A DNA stretch of 64,000 nt from a virus: positions 20,207 through 84,206 of the IMG/VR virus record IMGVR_UViG_3300007960_000014. One strand, given 5' to 3'. The notes beneath the pieces were generated by a model that saw only the letters and a list, made by a program, of their open reading frames with translations, was not told where the DNA came from and ran no database searches. Of the stretch, positions 8,366-16,405 are shown piece after piece (positions within the stretch are counted from its first letter, which is position 1; each line of letters begins with the position of its first letter). The position numbers were made by a program, and so were the translations under genes.

Positions 8366-9133
8366 TTATGTAAGTTCTGTAGGAACAACCAAACTCTTAA
8401 TCTTCCCGTTAGTTGCAAGGAGATATTTGTGCTGTGGAAGGTATCCCTCCACGTTAACGGTAAAAGCTTTTTGAACTATTCTATCCTGTCTATCCCCTAC
8501 ACTCAAAGTTGATTGGTCTGTAGAGTACGCAATGAATGCTGGAGTGCCCTTTCCGAAAGAAGTGGTAACTGGCATGGAGGGTCTGAAGCTGTCCTCCAGC
8601 TGCTCGGAGAGTTGGTTTAAATCTTCGATGTACTTTGCCCACAAGTTTATCCTATACATCAGGTTCAGGGCTTTAGGAGCTAAGGAAACTACTCTCTGAG
8701 CCCTTCTAGTCTCAACGTCAAACTTTCTTTCCATAACAACATTAAAATCAGGCTTTCTTCTGTTTACATCTTCCTGGGTGTTGATAATAGAGACGGAAAC
8801 TAGAGGTAATTTAAAAGTTCTTGTTTCAGATAGTTTAGCAACAGCTCTCTCTTGGTTGGCAAAGATAACCTCAATATCTTCTATAGCTCTCCCCTGCGTA
8901 TCTACGATACTAAACCCTCTAAGATTATCCATCAGGGACTGAGTATACTCCCGATAAAAATTTACTCTGTTATTATTTTTCCTATCCAGCTCTTGAAGCT
9001 CATCGTACAAGTCGTTGTATAGTTTTGCACTAGAGTTAACAAAACCCGAGGCACTATTAATAACTAGTATCTCCTGGTCAACAGGAGGATTAGGAGGAGT
9101 TAAGTTTCCAGATAAGGTAGTTTTAGTAACCAT
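8366..9133 (-). CDS. Tail terminator / sheath stabiliser (T4 gp15-like)
   Basis: A 255-residue protein. The region about 115-190 carries the gp15 family pattern: PLVSVSII, a D-x-x-RRK stretch, then YRINLWAKYIEDLNQLSEQL followed by SFRPSMPV ('..L.IW.K...D..QI.EQI...F.P'). gp15 caps the tail tube and sheath and accepts the head. Its start overlaps the stop of the gp13-like gene by 1 base, so the two are co-translated neck proteins. A gp14 identity is less likely because a better gp14 match lies at 59.1-59.6 kb. Confidence 0.65.
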   Translation of the reverse strand: MVTKTTLSGNLTPPNPPVDQEILVINSASGFVNSSAKLYNDLYDELQELDRKNNNRVNFYREYTQSLMDNLRGFSIVDTQGRAIEDIEVIFANQERAVAKLSETRTFKLPLVSVSIINTQEDVNRRKPDFNVVMERKFDVETRRAQRVVSLAPKALNLMYRINLWAKYIEDLNQLSEQLEDSFRPSMPVTTSFGKGTPAFIAYSTDQSTLSVGDRQDRIVQKAFTVNVEGYLPQHKYLLATNGKIKSLVVPTELT

Positions 9134-10020
9134 TATCCAAAGGTAGTGAATGCGGCTGGCGGTTCTTCGATTTCAGTTAGAAGCTCTTGTAATAGTGTAG
9201 CTTTCTCAGCTTCAGACTCTTGTGATAGTTGAGGACCATTTAGCTGTGCTCCACCAGCAGGAGAAGGTAGTGTAGTATACTTACCTCTTATTTGACCAAG
9301 AATACCTTTAGACACAGCGGTAGCATATCTTTGCAGCCAATTAATATAATAGTGGTGAAGTGTAGGAGTGTTTAGAGCTTTGAATATAACCACAACCTGT
9401 TCGTTAATACTCGTAGGGACAGGGAACAGCTGTAGGTATTCACCATTAACCACGTTAAACATACCCTCTCTACCTAGAACTCTTCTCATGGTTTTTAAAG
9501 AAGTTTGTAGGATAAAGAAATCAGCTACTCCAAAATCTTGGAACAAGAAGTTTTCCTGGAAATATTTAATGAAGAAATCAAACTCTAGAGTTCCTGATTG
9601 CTCTGCAATAGACAATAATGTTTTTTTGTATGCTGCGTATTGTAGATTATTTAAAACGAACTTAGGTAGTTTATATAAGCCTACACCCAGCTGTGTTTGA
9701 AACGTCATATAGTTTATACACCAATCAGGAGCATGATAATCTAATCTAGATATAGCTTCATCTATAGCAGTTAATATCTGGAAGTTTGTTAGTTCTACTC
9801 TTACTACTGGATGTCCTAATCTAGCTTTTACAGAATCTTTTATAATAGTATAAAACTCATTAAAGGCAACTCTATCGGTAAAACGACGACGATTTAGCGA
9901 ATCAAAATCAATTTCATTGCCAGAAGTGGTTAACGCAGACGCGGCAACTCCTGGGTCTTCTCCTACTCTAACGCCAAAAGTAGAGCCGTAGGAAGAATTA
10001 GGTACAACAAACTTAGCCAT
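9133..10020 (-). CDS. Neck / head-completion protein (T4 gp13-like)
   Basis: A 295-residue protein, matching T4 gp13 (309). Conserved-looking stretches are FNEFYTIIKDSVKARLGHP, DEAISRLDYHAPDW, YINWLQRYATAVSKGILGQI and a final GAQLNGPQL segment. gp13 sits at the portal vertex and joins head to tail. The start is placed at 10020 (MAKFVVPN) rather than an upstream in-frame ATG at 10065, because a perfect late-promoter motif (10029-10038) and the MCP terminator lie inside the longer frame. No Shine-Dalgarno sequence is visible; the promoter box ends 8 nt before the ATG. Confidence 0.75.
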   Translation of the reverse strand: MAKFVVPNSSYGSTFGVRVGEDPGVAASALTTSGNEIDFDSLNRRRFTDRVAFNEFYTIIKDSVKARLGHPVVRVELTNFQILTAIDEAISRLDYHAPDWCINYMTFQTQLGVGLYKLPKFVLNNLQYAAYKKTLLSIAEQSGTLEFDFFIKYFQENFLFQDFGVADFFILQTSLKTMRRVLGREGMFNVVNGEYLQLFPVPTSINEQVVVIFKALNTPTLHHYYINWLQRYATAVSKGILGQIRGKYTTLPSPAGGAQLNGPQLSQESEAEKATLLQELLTEIEEPPAAFTTFG

Positions 10021-10028
10021 GGGTATAC

Positions 10029-10038
10029 TATTATATAG
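10029..10038 (-). promoter_or_regulatory. Late promoter of neck-sheath group
   Basis: Reads CTATATAATA on the minus strand, followed by GTATACCC and ATG. It sits directly downstream of the MCP terminator, so it restarts transcription for gp13, gp15 and beyond. The distance to ATG (8 nt) leaves almost no room for a 5' leader. Confidence 0.7.
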
Positions 10039-10040
10039 CC

Positions 10041-10080
10041 CAATAAAAAGAAGAAGCCCACTCAAAAAGAGCGGGCTTCT
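10041..10080 (-). terminator. Intrinsic terminator after the major capsid gene
   Basis: A 12-bp stem (AGAAGCCCGCTC against GAGTGGGCTTCT, one mismatch) with a 5-base loop, followed leftwards by TTCTTTTTATT. It lies 23 bp past the capsid stop codon and ends capsid transcription. Confidence 0.9.
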
Positions 10081-10102
10081 ATTATTAATCAGTCGTTATC
10101 CG

Positions 10103-11704
10103 TTAGGGAGCGACTTGGCTATTCAGAGATGCCTTAGCGAACGGAGTTAACAGGTAGTTAGAGTTCGCGCCGATAATACGGATGATTCGGTAGAATCTGG
10201 ACTCAGGTCCAATACCGACCTTGCCGTACCTAGTGAGCAAGCCCTTTCTAGGTTGGAAGGTTTCTGGGTCCGTAATGGTTGGTAGCATCTGGAGCGGAAT
10301 GTATGGGCAGTAGCAGTAGCCAGCATCCATAGGTGAAGAACCTTTGTAGCCCAGCATGATTTCATCATCTGGGTAAAGCGGGTCAACGTAAACGTCGAAC
10401 TGACCCATGAACTTACCTTTGTATTGGATGTTAGCACCGAGAGTGCCGATTTCCTCCTTAGGTGCGCCACCCTCAAGCTTAGAAGCTGAGTAAAGGATAG
10501 CAGCCATGAATGGAGAAGTAACAATCCAGTTAGCAGCACCACGCAAGGTACTCTTGTAGATATCTTGCGAAGCGAACTGAATCGCAGCCAACAAGTTGGC
10601 ATATACTTCACCAACGTGACGAGGAGCTAGACCAAGTGCACTCGTACCAAAGTCCACAAGAAGGACGTTTTGTAGCGAGCCAGCAGGGTTAGTACCAAAG
10701 TAACCGTTAGTGGAATCGTATTGGTCGGTAGTAACACCAAACTTGTTGGCATTATCGACACCATTCATAGCGTAATCGAATGCGCCTGGAGTAAAGTTTA
10801 CGCCATCGCTACCAAAGTTGTTAGCGTTAGGCTGTTCCAGGCTGCCACGATAACCCCATGCAGCAGAGTTCAGACCCCAATCGTAAGCTAGGTTACGAAT
10901 GTCTTCGATGATTTCACGGTCAATCTCAAGAGCAACTTCCTTACCAAGAAGGTCAGTCAGTTCACGCTCTAGGTCAAGGTTGTGATAAGCACGAAGGTCT
11001 TGTGCAGCCTCTAACGTCCAGAGAGCACGGAACTTACGGGTACGAGCCGTAACTGCCTGCTGTTCGATGTGGAAGTTAATTTGAGGAATAGCTGAACCAG
11101 AAAGTCTTTCACCAGCAGATACGTTGTACTTAGCACCGTAGTAATCAGTTGGAGCAACAGAACTTGGGAAGTTCGCAATGAAACCACCGACTGTATCAGG
11201 TGATGCAGTAAAAGCGTTACCAGAAAGACCAGATAGAGTCTTACCGCCAGCGCCAGCAGCGTCAGTGCTTACATCAAGTGCGCCTAGGTTACCCTGGGTA
11301 GTAGCAATCTTGCCTGCATAAGTGATGTTAAATCTGCTGTACATAGTGTTACCTTCACCACCGGCAGGGTTAGTAACTCGGTCACTACCTAAGTAGAATA
11401 CCTGAGAAACTGGACCTTGCATGGGCTGAACACCAGCAATCTTGTTAGCAATTAGTTCCGGGAACACGCGGCGAACTAGTGGGAAAGCGAACTTTTGAAA
11501 GGTACCGAGGTTGCCTACAGTAGTATCTTCTGAAAGCAAGCCGCCGTTCTCTTTCTGCATGTCAGTAAGGACGCTACGAGCTTGGTTTTCAAGAAGGACA
11601 GCAGTAGACTCGCGAACATACGCGTCATCAATACCCTCAAGAATAGGCTCCCACTTATGAATGAGAGGATTACCCTCTCTAGAATTTTCAGTGAGATATT
11701 GCAT
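10103..11704 (-). CDS. Major capsid protein precursor (T4 gp23-like)
   Basis: A 533-residue protein (T4 gp23 521). The N-terminus LIHKWEPILEG parallels gp23, and the pattern FALVRR-like FPLVRRVFPELIANKI, GVQPMQGPVSQVFYL and WTLEAAQDLRAYHNLDLE is diagnostic. T4 cleaves gp23 after Glu65; the matching site here is LLSE59 followed by D60, giving a mature protein of about 474 residues (prediction). It is preceded by a strong GGGGAGAA ribosome site. The order protease-scaffold-capsid is the standard T4-like prohead module, and a strong terminator follows. Confidence 0.95.
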   Translation of the reverse strand: MQYLTENSREGNPLIHKWEPILEGIDDAYVRESTAVLLENQARSVLTDMQKENGGLLSEDTTVGNLGTFQKFAFPLVRRVFPELIANKIAGVQPMQGPVSQVFYLGSDRVTNPAGGEGNTMYSRFNITYAGKIATTQGNLGALDVSTDAAGAGGKTLSGLSGNAFTASPDTVGGFIANFPSSVAPTDYYGAKYNVSAGERLSGSAIPQINFHIEQQAVTARTRKFRALWTLEAAQDLRAYHNLDLERELTDLLGKEVALEIDREIIEDIRNLAYDWGLNSAAWGYRGSLEQPNANNFGSDGVNFTPGAFDYAMNGVDNANKFGVTTDQYDSTNGYFGTNPAGSLQNVLLVDFGTSALGLAPRHVGEVYANLLAAIQFASQDIYKSTLRGAANWIVTSPFMAAILYSASKLEGGAPKEEIGTLGANIQYKGKFMGQFDVYVDPLYPDDEIMLGYKGSSPMDAGYCYCPYIPLQMLPTITDPETFQPRKGLLTRYGKVGIGPESRFYRIIRIIGANSNYLLTPFAKASLNSQVAP

Positions 11705-11706
11705 TT

Positions 11707-12339
11707 TTACTTTCTCCCCTCATTAATCAATTGTGAGAGTCTAATAACATCCTCGGATAGGAAGCGATTGGCGCTTGCCTGCTCGGAGAGTACCTTTCGG
11801 TCTGGGTCATTAGTGATTACTACAGCGGATTCAGAAGACTTGAAGGGCAGTGAAGCTGCCTCTTCTAAGTTTGCTCGTTGCTCTTGTAGATTAGCAACGC
11901 CTTCTTCTAATTCCGCGTTGGATTCTTCAAGGGTTCTAACTTTACCCTCAAGAAGAACGTTCTCCTGTGCAGCGATGTTTAAGCTTTCGTTCAGACTTCC
12001 AACGGATTCCTCCAGTTCAGAAATCTTAGCTTCATACTCGCCTAAGGCAGAATTCATGTCTTCATGGTCTATGTCGGTTGCAACCAAAGTCTTAACGGCT
12101 TCATATATTTTTAAAGCGCGAGCATTCTCATCACTTGCTTCGAACTCTTGTCTTGCAGCATGACGCATCTCATCTAATTTAAGACGTAAAAAAGAACTAA
12201 CTTTTGATTCAAGAAGATTAACTTGCTCTTGAACTCGTTCTTCTACAACTTCATCAACCAGAGAACACACTTCTTCAACACTTTGCTCCGAAATACCTTC
12301 GGTCAAAGTGCCAATGATTTGTTGAATTTTGTTTTCCAT
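11707..12339 (-). CDS. Prohead scaffold / core protein (T4 gp22-like)
   Basis: A 210-residue, strongly acidic, almost wholly helical protein; residues 95-165 are a long coiled coil (SALGEYEAKISELEESVGSL and following heptads). The C-terminus ASANRFLSEDVIRLSQLINE matches the capsid-binding tail of gp22-type scaffolds. It lies between protease and capsid as in T4. Several L-x-E sequences would let the prohead protease digest it. Ribosome site AGAGGAAA is well placed before the ATG, and a late-promoter-like box precedes it. Confidence 0.85.
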   Translation of the reverse strand: MENKIQQIIGTLTEGISEQSVEEVCSLVDEVVEERVQEQVNLLESKVSSFLRLKLDEMRHAARQEFEASDENARALKIYEAVKTLVATDIDHEDMNSALGEYEAKISELEESVGSLNESLNIAAQENVLLEGKVRTLEESNAELEEGVANLQEQRANLEEAASLPFKSSESAVVITNDPDRKVLSEQASANRFLSEDVIRLSQLINEGRK

Positions 12340-12354
12340 GGTTTCCTCTAGTAC

Positions 12355-12364
12355 AGTTATTTAC
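12355..12364 (-). promoter_or_regulatory. Late promoter of scaffold-capsid genes
   Basis: Reads GTAAATAACT on the minus strand, which differs from CTAWATAAYA at the first and last bases. It lies in the 54-bp gap after the protease gene and would boost the scaffold and capsid genes. Confidence 0.5.
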
Positions 12365-12393
12365 TTGTTTAAAATCCAAACGCTAAAAAAATT

Positions 12394-13008
12394 TTACTTT
12401 TTGCGCAGTTTTTTCTTTAGCGCAGTAATAAAAACTTTTTCTGCTTTTAAGTTTTCAAGATTCTCTACTATATGCTCCCTTTGTTCGGACACTAGTTGAG
12501 ATTCTTGAAGGGTAGGGAATGCTCCCTGACAGGAGGGGTCGGACACCATATCCCATGTAATCATCTTTAGGTTGTCTCCAACTTGCATATGGTTTTCACC
12601 TACAATAGGAGTTAGTGTTCCGGTGCCTCTAGATGAGATACCAATCTTAACACCTGCCTTTAGTAGTTCTTGAAGAACTTTACCGGAAGGGGTGTTTAAA
12701 ATCTCTGCTTCTCCTATAACTTGGTTGCCTTCCATATGCAAACCAGTTATTAAATGGGAAGCATTAGTTAAGTGAACTACTTCATTAGAAGGATGGTCTA
12801 GCTCACCGACTAATCTTCTTTCGGCAATCATTTCCTGCAATCTATTAACTTCTCGCGCAAGAGTATCTTTTTTATAGATTCTTTTGTTACCATTCGCTTT
12901 TTCTGCCTCTTGGAACAGACCTCTAACTTTCATGTTTCCATTTCCGCCACGAGACTCACTAATAATTTCAACGTGACCAAATCCATAAAAATCTCTTAGT
13001 AAACTCAT
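12394..13008 (-). CDS. Prohead maturation protease (T4 gp21-like)
   Basis: A 204-residue serine protease of the gp21/herpes assemblin type. The N-terminal G-x-F-Q-EAEK-N-NKRIYKKDTL pattern and LVGELDHPS give the catalytic histidine (H72), and GISSRGTG gives the nucleophile (S125 or S126). It digests scaffold and leader peptides, typically after L/I-x-E, to mature the prohead. The C-terminus is Lys-rich. It overlaps the upstream gene by 4 bases (ATGA-type coupling) and precedes the scaffold gene. Confidence 0.9.
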   Translation of the reverse strand: MSLLRDFYGFGHVEIISESRGGNGNMKVRGLFQEAEKANGNKRIYKKDTLAREVNRLQEMIAERRLVGELDHPSNEVVHLTNASHLITGLHMEGNQVIGEAEILNTPSGKVLQELLKAGVKIGISSRGTGTLTPIVGENHMQVGDNLKMITWDMVSDPSCQGAFPTLQESQLVSEQREHIVENLENLKAEKVFITALKKKLRKK

Positions 13009-13676
13009 TTCTTTCTCCTTTTAATTTTTTGTGGCTTTCCCGTAAAGTATACGGTTGAACTATCGGGAATCTTGGTTACAATGCCAGAGTTCCATGCTTT
13101 AGAAAACATCGGGTCTCCTTGAACTACATGCCCTTCGGCAACCTGAACTTTTTTCTTTTTCTTTTTCTTCTTATCCTTCTTAAGACCTGGGTACGAATAC
13201 GAAGGAGCAGGTGTATGTCCTGGTCCTCCCATATTCACGCCAATGGCACCTACCGTAGTCATTTCTTGAAGTATGTGTCTAGCAGCTTTAAGAACTTCAA
13301 TTTCTTCCTTAGTTAAAGTTTTCTTCAGCCGTTTCGATGCATGCCTATTTTGTTGCCCTGGGCGGAAGTTAGGGTCATTAATGTTCTTTAATTTCTTTTG
13401 AGCCTCCTTATCACCTTCCTCAGCCTTTATCTGCAAATCTTTCATTTTACCTTCCGCAAGTAAAGCAGATTGAATAAAAAGATTTCTTGCATTATCAGTA
13501 CAAGGAGGAAGAGCTTCGTGAACAGGAACTCCAGCGGAAGATGCCTTGGGTAATCTAGGGGATTGCATGGACTCATTGATGCTCTGAGTAGGAAAGGATT
13601 GAACATTACCTTCCTCATCAGAAACACCATAAGTGCTGAGTATTTCATCAGCCATTTGAGCCATGCTTTTTGCCAT
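13005..13676 (-). CDS. Basic prohead-module protein, unknown (gp68 position)
   Basis: A 223-residue protein, not recognised. It has Lys-rich segments at about 100-125 and a poly-lysine run KKDKKKKKKKK near residue 170, with a helical ALLAEGKMKDLQIKAEEGDK region. Its start codon overlaps the stop of the acidic gene before it (TAATG) and its end overlaps the protease start. It occupies the place of T4 genes 67/68 (portal-67-68-21-22-23), so a prohead core role is plausible from position only. Confidence 0.5.
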   Translation of the reverse strand: MAKSMAQMADEILSTYGVSDEEGNVQSFPTQSINESMQSPRLPKASSAGVPVHEALPPCTDNARNLFIQSALLAEGKMKDLQIKAEEGDKEAQKKLKNINDPNFRPGQQNRHASKRLKKTLTKEEIEVLKAARHILQEMTTVGAIGVNMGGPGHTPAPSYSYPGLKKDKKKKKKKKVQVAEGHVVQGDPMFSKAWNSGIVTKIPDSSTVYFTGKPQKIKRRKK

Positions 13677-14203
13677 TAGTTTACTTCCTTAACATAAAGA
13701 GCGTGCTCATACTCATCGTCTTCATCAACGACAATAAATTCACCGTTTTCATCTTCAGATAAGAAAGCGACAAAATCCGCATCCTCTTCACTCTCACAAA
13801 CAATGTAGTCTCTACCTTCAACGGTTAAAACAGTTTCGTTATCTTCTTCTGCTTCAACGTCTTCAGTAAGACCGACATAGTATTCACCTTCGATTTCGTA
13901 GATGTCCTCAGACAGTCCATACTCAACGTCATTAAATACTACGTTTTCAGTTATAACATTAGATTCAGTAAGTTGGCTGTACTGAGTGTCTGAAAGTTCT
14001 GCTAGCTTTAAGAACATAAAGTCTTCGTGCTCATAAACAGTTTCTTCCAAACCAAAAACACTACCATTGTTCTCGTACAGAGCGGGGATTTCTTCAGCCT
14101 CACCGACTGGAGCAGCTCCTAAACCTTCCATAAGGTGATTTACAAAATCTTGGGGAACTCCTTTAATGCCTAAAGAGTTGTTGTCTTGCGCGATATATTT
14201 CAT
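13676..14203 (-). CDS. Strongly acidic protein, possible prohead core component (gp67 position)
   Basis: A 175-residue protein rich in Asp/Glu (for example TEDVEAEEDNETV and EDENGEFIVVDEDDEYEH). It shows several short similar units with V/I-x-(D/E)-E-Y-(G/Y)-L/V (FNDVEYGLSEDIYEIEGEYY), hinting at internal repetition. There is no known domain. Placed just before the basic 223-residue protein and the protease, it may be an acidic core protein like T4 gp67, but this rests on position and composition. Confidence 0.45.
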   Translation of the reverse strand: MKYIAQDNNSLGIKGVPQDFVNHLMEGLGAAPVGEAEEIPALYENNGSVFGLEETVYEHEDFMFLKLAELSDTQYSQLTESNVITENVVFNDVEYGLSEDIYEIEGEYYVGLTEDVEAEEDNETVLTVEGRDYIVCESEEDADFVAFLSEDENGEFIVVDEDDEYEHALYVKEVN

Positions 14204-14205
14204 AA

Positions 14206-14652
14206 TTAATTCTCCTCAACTAAAAGACGCGCACCTTCGGGCGTGGTCTTTACTATTGATTCTAATTTATCTAGTCTTTGCTTATACAAATCAACTTCTT
14301 TTTTTGTTTTTTTTGCGAAGTTAGTAGGTAAAGGCATATTATCTTTTGCCCATGTTCTAAACCTCTTACTTAGGAGCGGTACCACAACAAAGATAAGTAG
14401 GTACCAATAACCAACTTTTTGGAGAAGGTCACCTGCTTCATTAAGGGAAGAAGCTACCGGTCCTATTGGCTCCGGGTCAGAAGAGTCGTCGGGAAAGGTA
14501 CTTTGGGCTACCGCGACTCCTACTGCTGCTCCTGCTGCAGCTCCTCCTGGACCCGCTAAACTTCCTGCTGCTGCTCCGCCAGCACCGAAGCCAATCGGGG
14601 CGAGCATTGAGCAACTAGCAAACAGAAGAGTAAATGCGACTAGGAGCCTCAT
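14206..14652 (-). CDS. Lipoprotein with glycine-rich segment and transmembrane helix, possible spanin-like lysis protein
   Basis: A 148-residue protein using the ATG at 14652, which overlaps the stop of the 34-residue gene (ATGA). Residues 1-14 form a short lipoprotein signal with a lipobox-like LFASC ending in C14. Residues 21-50 are a Gly/Ala-zipper-like stretch, 81-95 a transmembrane helix (YWYLLIFVVVPLL) followed by KRFR, and 112-148 a charged helix. A lipidated N-terminus plus a later transmembrane helix is the layout of unimolecular spanins, but the tail after the helix is unusually long. Envelope or lysis function is inferred; a longer frame from 14700 has no signal and is rejected. 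Confidence 0.5.
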   Translation of the reverse strand: MRLLVAFTLLFASCSMLAPIGFGAGGAAAGSLAGPGGAAAGAAVGVAVAQSTFPDDSSDPEPIGPVASSLNEAGDLLQKVGYWYLLIFVVVPLLSKRFRTWAKDNMPLPTNFAKKTKKEVDLYKQRLDKLESIVKTTPEGARLLVEEN

Positions 14653-14753
14653 ACCGCAAAAACACCAAGGACGAACCCCGCGACTAGAGCGAGGAGCCAA
14701 TCCCAGTTTCGGGCGATAGCAGCGTTCAGTTGTTCAAGAATGGTTTTCCACAT
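14649..14753 (-). CDS. Tiny single-span membrane protein (34 aa)
   Basis: A 34-codon frame: an amphipathic N-terminus (MWKTILEQLNAAIARNWDW) then a hydrophobic helix (LLALVAGFVLGVFAV). The stop TGA overlaps the lipoprotein ATG, so the two are translationally coupled. A near-perfect late-promoter box lies 4 nt before its ATG. It may be a holin-like or lysis accessory peptide, but at this size the function cannot be named. The coupling, promoter and clean N-in helix layout support it as a real gene. Confidence 0.6.
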   Translation of the reverse strand: MWKTILEQLNAAIARNWDWLLALVAGFVLGVFAV

Positions 14754-14757
14754 AATA

Positions 14758-14767
14758 AGTTATATAG
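14758..14767 (-). promoter_or_regulatory. Late promoter of membrane protein-lipoprotein pair
   Basis: Reads CTATATAACT on the minus strand (matches CTAWATAAY, last base T). The ATG is 4 nt away and there is no room for a Shine-Dalgarno sequence, suggesting a near-leaderless message. Confidence 0.6.
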
Positions 14768-14773
14768 TATTAA

Positions 14774-16405
14774 TTATCCGCGTTGCAATGCAATTCCTGT
14801 GGTGTAGCCAACTACTTTGTAGTATACTCCCTCGTCAAACCTAAGAGGAATTTCATATTGAATCGCGTTATCCCCAGAATCGTCCCTTCCTACTGGTTGC
14901 CAGTTGGCACCTCCACCAGCGCCGGTTAAGTCTCGCGAACCAGCAGCACGACATGCCAGAGCAACGAACATTGCATATCCTGGAGCTCCTACTTCAAGTG
15001 TTCCTGCACCGTTTTCGAAGCCTCCGCCGTCAGGTCCAGCCTGAAATGCATAAGCGGTGAATAAAATGTTAGTGATTTGGCTATGTATGTTTTCTAACCC
15101 AGGAATAGTTTTAAGCTTTACGGTTGTTAAAGGTTTAGTGCCGGTAACATTACTAAGGATTGTGTATGGAGTTGAAAGCCAAGACACGGACGTACCTACT
15201 GTTTGCTCTCCAATAATAGGAATATTGTCTACTTGAGCTTGGAGAGTTCCAATTAACGTATTGAGCTGGTCTATTTGAGATTGAATGGTGCCTGCACTGA
15301 AGTTTCTATTAATTTCGTAGGCAAACTTTTTATTAATCGACCGTAGAGTAGTGAACGGATTTAGTATGTTAGGAGCATCAGCAGTAGCAATCGCCTGTCT
15401 TTCAGGTAATGTTAATTCATTAGACCTAAAGAATGGTCTTATATCAATGAGATTATCTTCTGTTAATGCCGTGCCTTCAATATAATTGAAAGGAACTAGT
15501 ACGTAACATATAGGTAATCCAAAACTACTATTGCTTTGGCTAGCAACATAATCAACTAAATCAGCAACATTGATAGACGCTCCATCAGGACTTTGGCGAA
15601 GCGGAGTGTTTTCATATCCTTTTGAATTTAAAATATCAGCAGTAGGAACAGTTGTAAATAAAGGTTTGCCATCTCCAGGGTTAGTCTTTGCTTCGATTAA
15701 TACAGGAGGTACATTATTTACATCCTGAATCATTGTTCTAGGATTGCTCTTTGTGCCAGTGTTTTCGTATCGAGGTAGGTCGGTTCCTGACCTGCCGAAA
15801 GCACCGTTAGCTCCTCTAATAAAATAAGCTCCTCGTAAAACAGACAAGGACGGGGTTCCTCCGTCTTGGTCTTCGGATTTCTCTGCTTTGACGTACACTA
15901 AGTCTAGTCTGTACGCAGGAGGCAGGGAGTCTGAATCTGCTGGGTAGTCCTCTACGTTTCCGGCAGAAATCGGAACACTAGGTACGGTGCCGTCTTCATT
16001 TAATCTTAGTCTAACTAAAGACGTTCTCGCAGTTCCGCTAGCAAGAAATTGCGCATTTGATTCTACGTCAGTGGTTTTTACGTCAGCCGTTGGTAAACTT
16101 AAATCCTGATTGTCTTGGGTTTCTTCTAGTCCCGTAAACCTGTCGGACGCTGAATCCATTCTCGCCAAAAAATTACCAGGGTTAACAAAGACTCTACCGG
16201 GGTCGCCGTCTGATAAGAAGGGTTTTAGTTCCCCGAATGAAGCTCGTCCCTGAGTAACATCCAATTGGGAGCGAAGGTCGTCAATCTGAATCTGAAGTCT
16301 CTCATCGTTCGTCAACAAATCTTGCAAAGGTAGATTATCGACCTCGTAGTAATACGGGTCGTTTGGTAAGTAATACCGAATATTTTTATTAATTTTATCA
16401 GTCAT
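14774..16405 (-). CDS. Fibre/baseplate-attached structural protein
   Basis: A 543-residue protein. The N-terminus YYYEVDNLPLQDLLTNDERLQIQID is the attachment motif shared with the upstream fibre gene and with T4-like baseplate fibres ('..D.NiPL..L..R'). Residues about 300-360 contain FNYIEGTALTEDNLIDIRPFF, a pattern often seen in such fibres, and about 370-400 a short coiled coil. The C-terminal part is beta-rich and Gly-rich, likely a small knob. It begins at the last base of the 1334-residue gene, giving tight coupling. Confidence 0.6.
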   Translation of the reverse strand: MTDKINKNIRYYLPNDPYYYEVDNLPLQDLLTNDERLQIQIDDLRSQLDVTQGRASFGELKPFLSDGDPGRVFVNPGNFLARMDSASDRFTGLEETQDNQDLSLPTADVKTTDVESNAQFLASGTARTSLVRLRLNEDGTVPSVPISAGNVEDYPADSDSLPPAYRLDLVYVKAEKSEDQDGGTPSLSVLRGAYFIRGANGAFGRSGTDLPRYENTGTKSNPRTMIQDVNNVPPVLIEAKTNPGDGKPLFTTVPTADILNSKGYENTPLRQSPDGASINVADLVDYVASQSNSSFGLPICYVLVPFNYIEGTALTEDNLIDIRPFFRSNELTLPERQAIATADAPNILNPFTTLRSINKKFAYEINRNFSAGTIQSQIDQLNTLIGTLQAQVDNIPIIGEQTVGTSVSWLSTPYTILSNVTGTKPLTTVKLKTIPGLENIHSQITNILFTAYAFQAGPDGGGFENGAGTLEVGAPGYAMFVALACRAAGSRDLTGAGGGANWQPVGRDDSGDNAIQYEIPLRFDEGVYYKVVGYTTGIALQRG

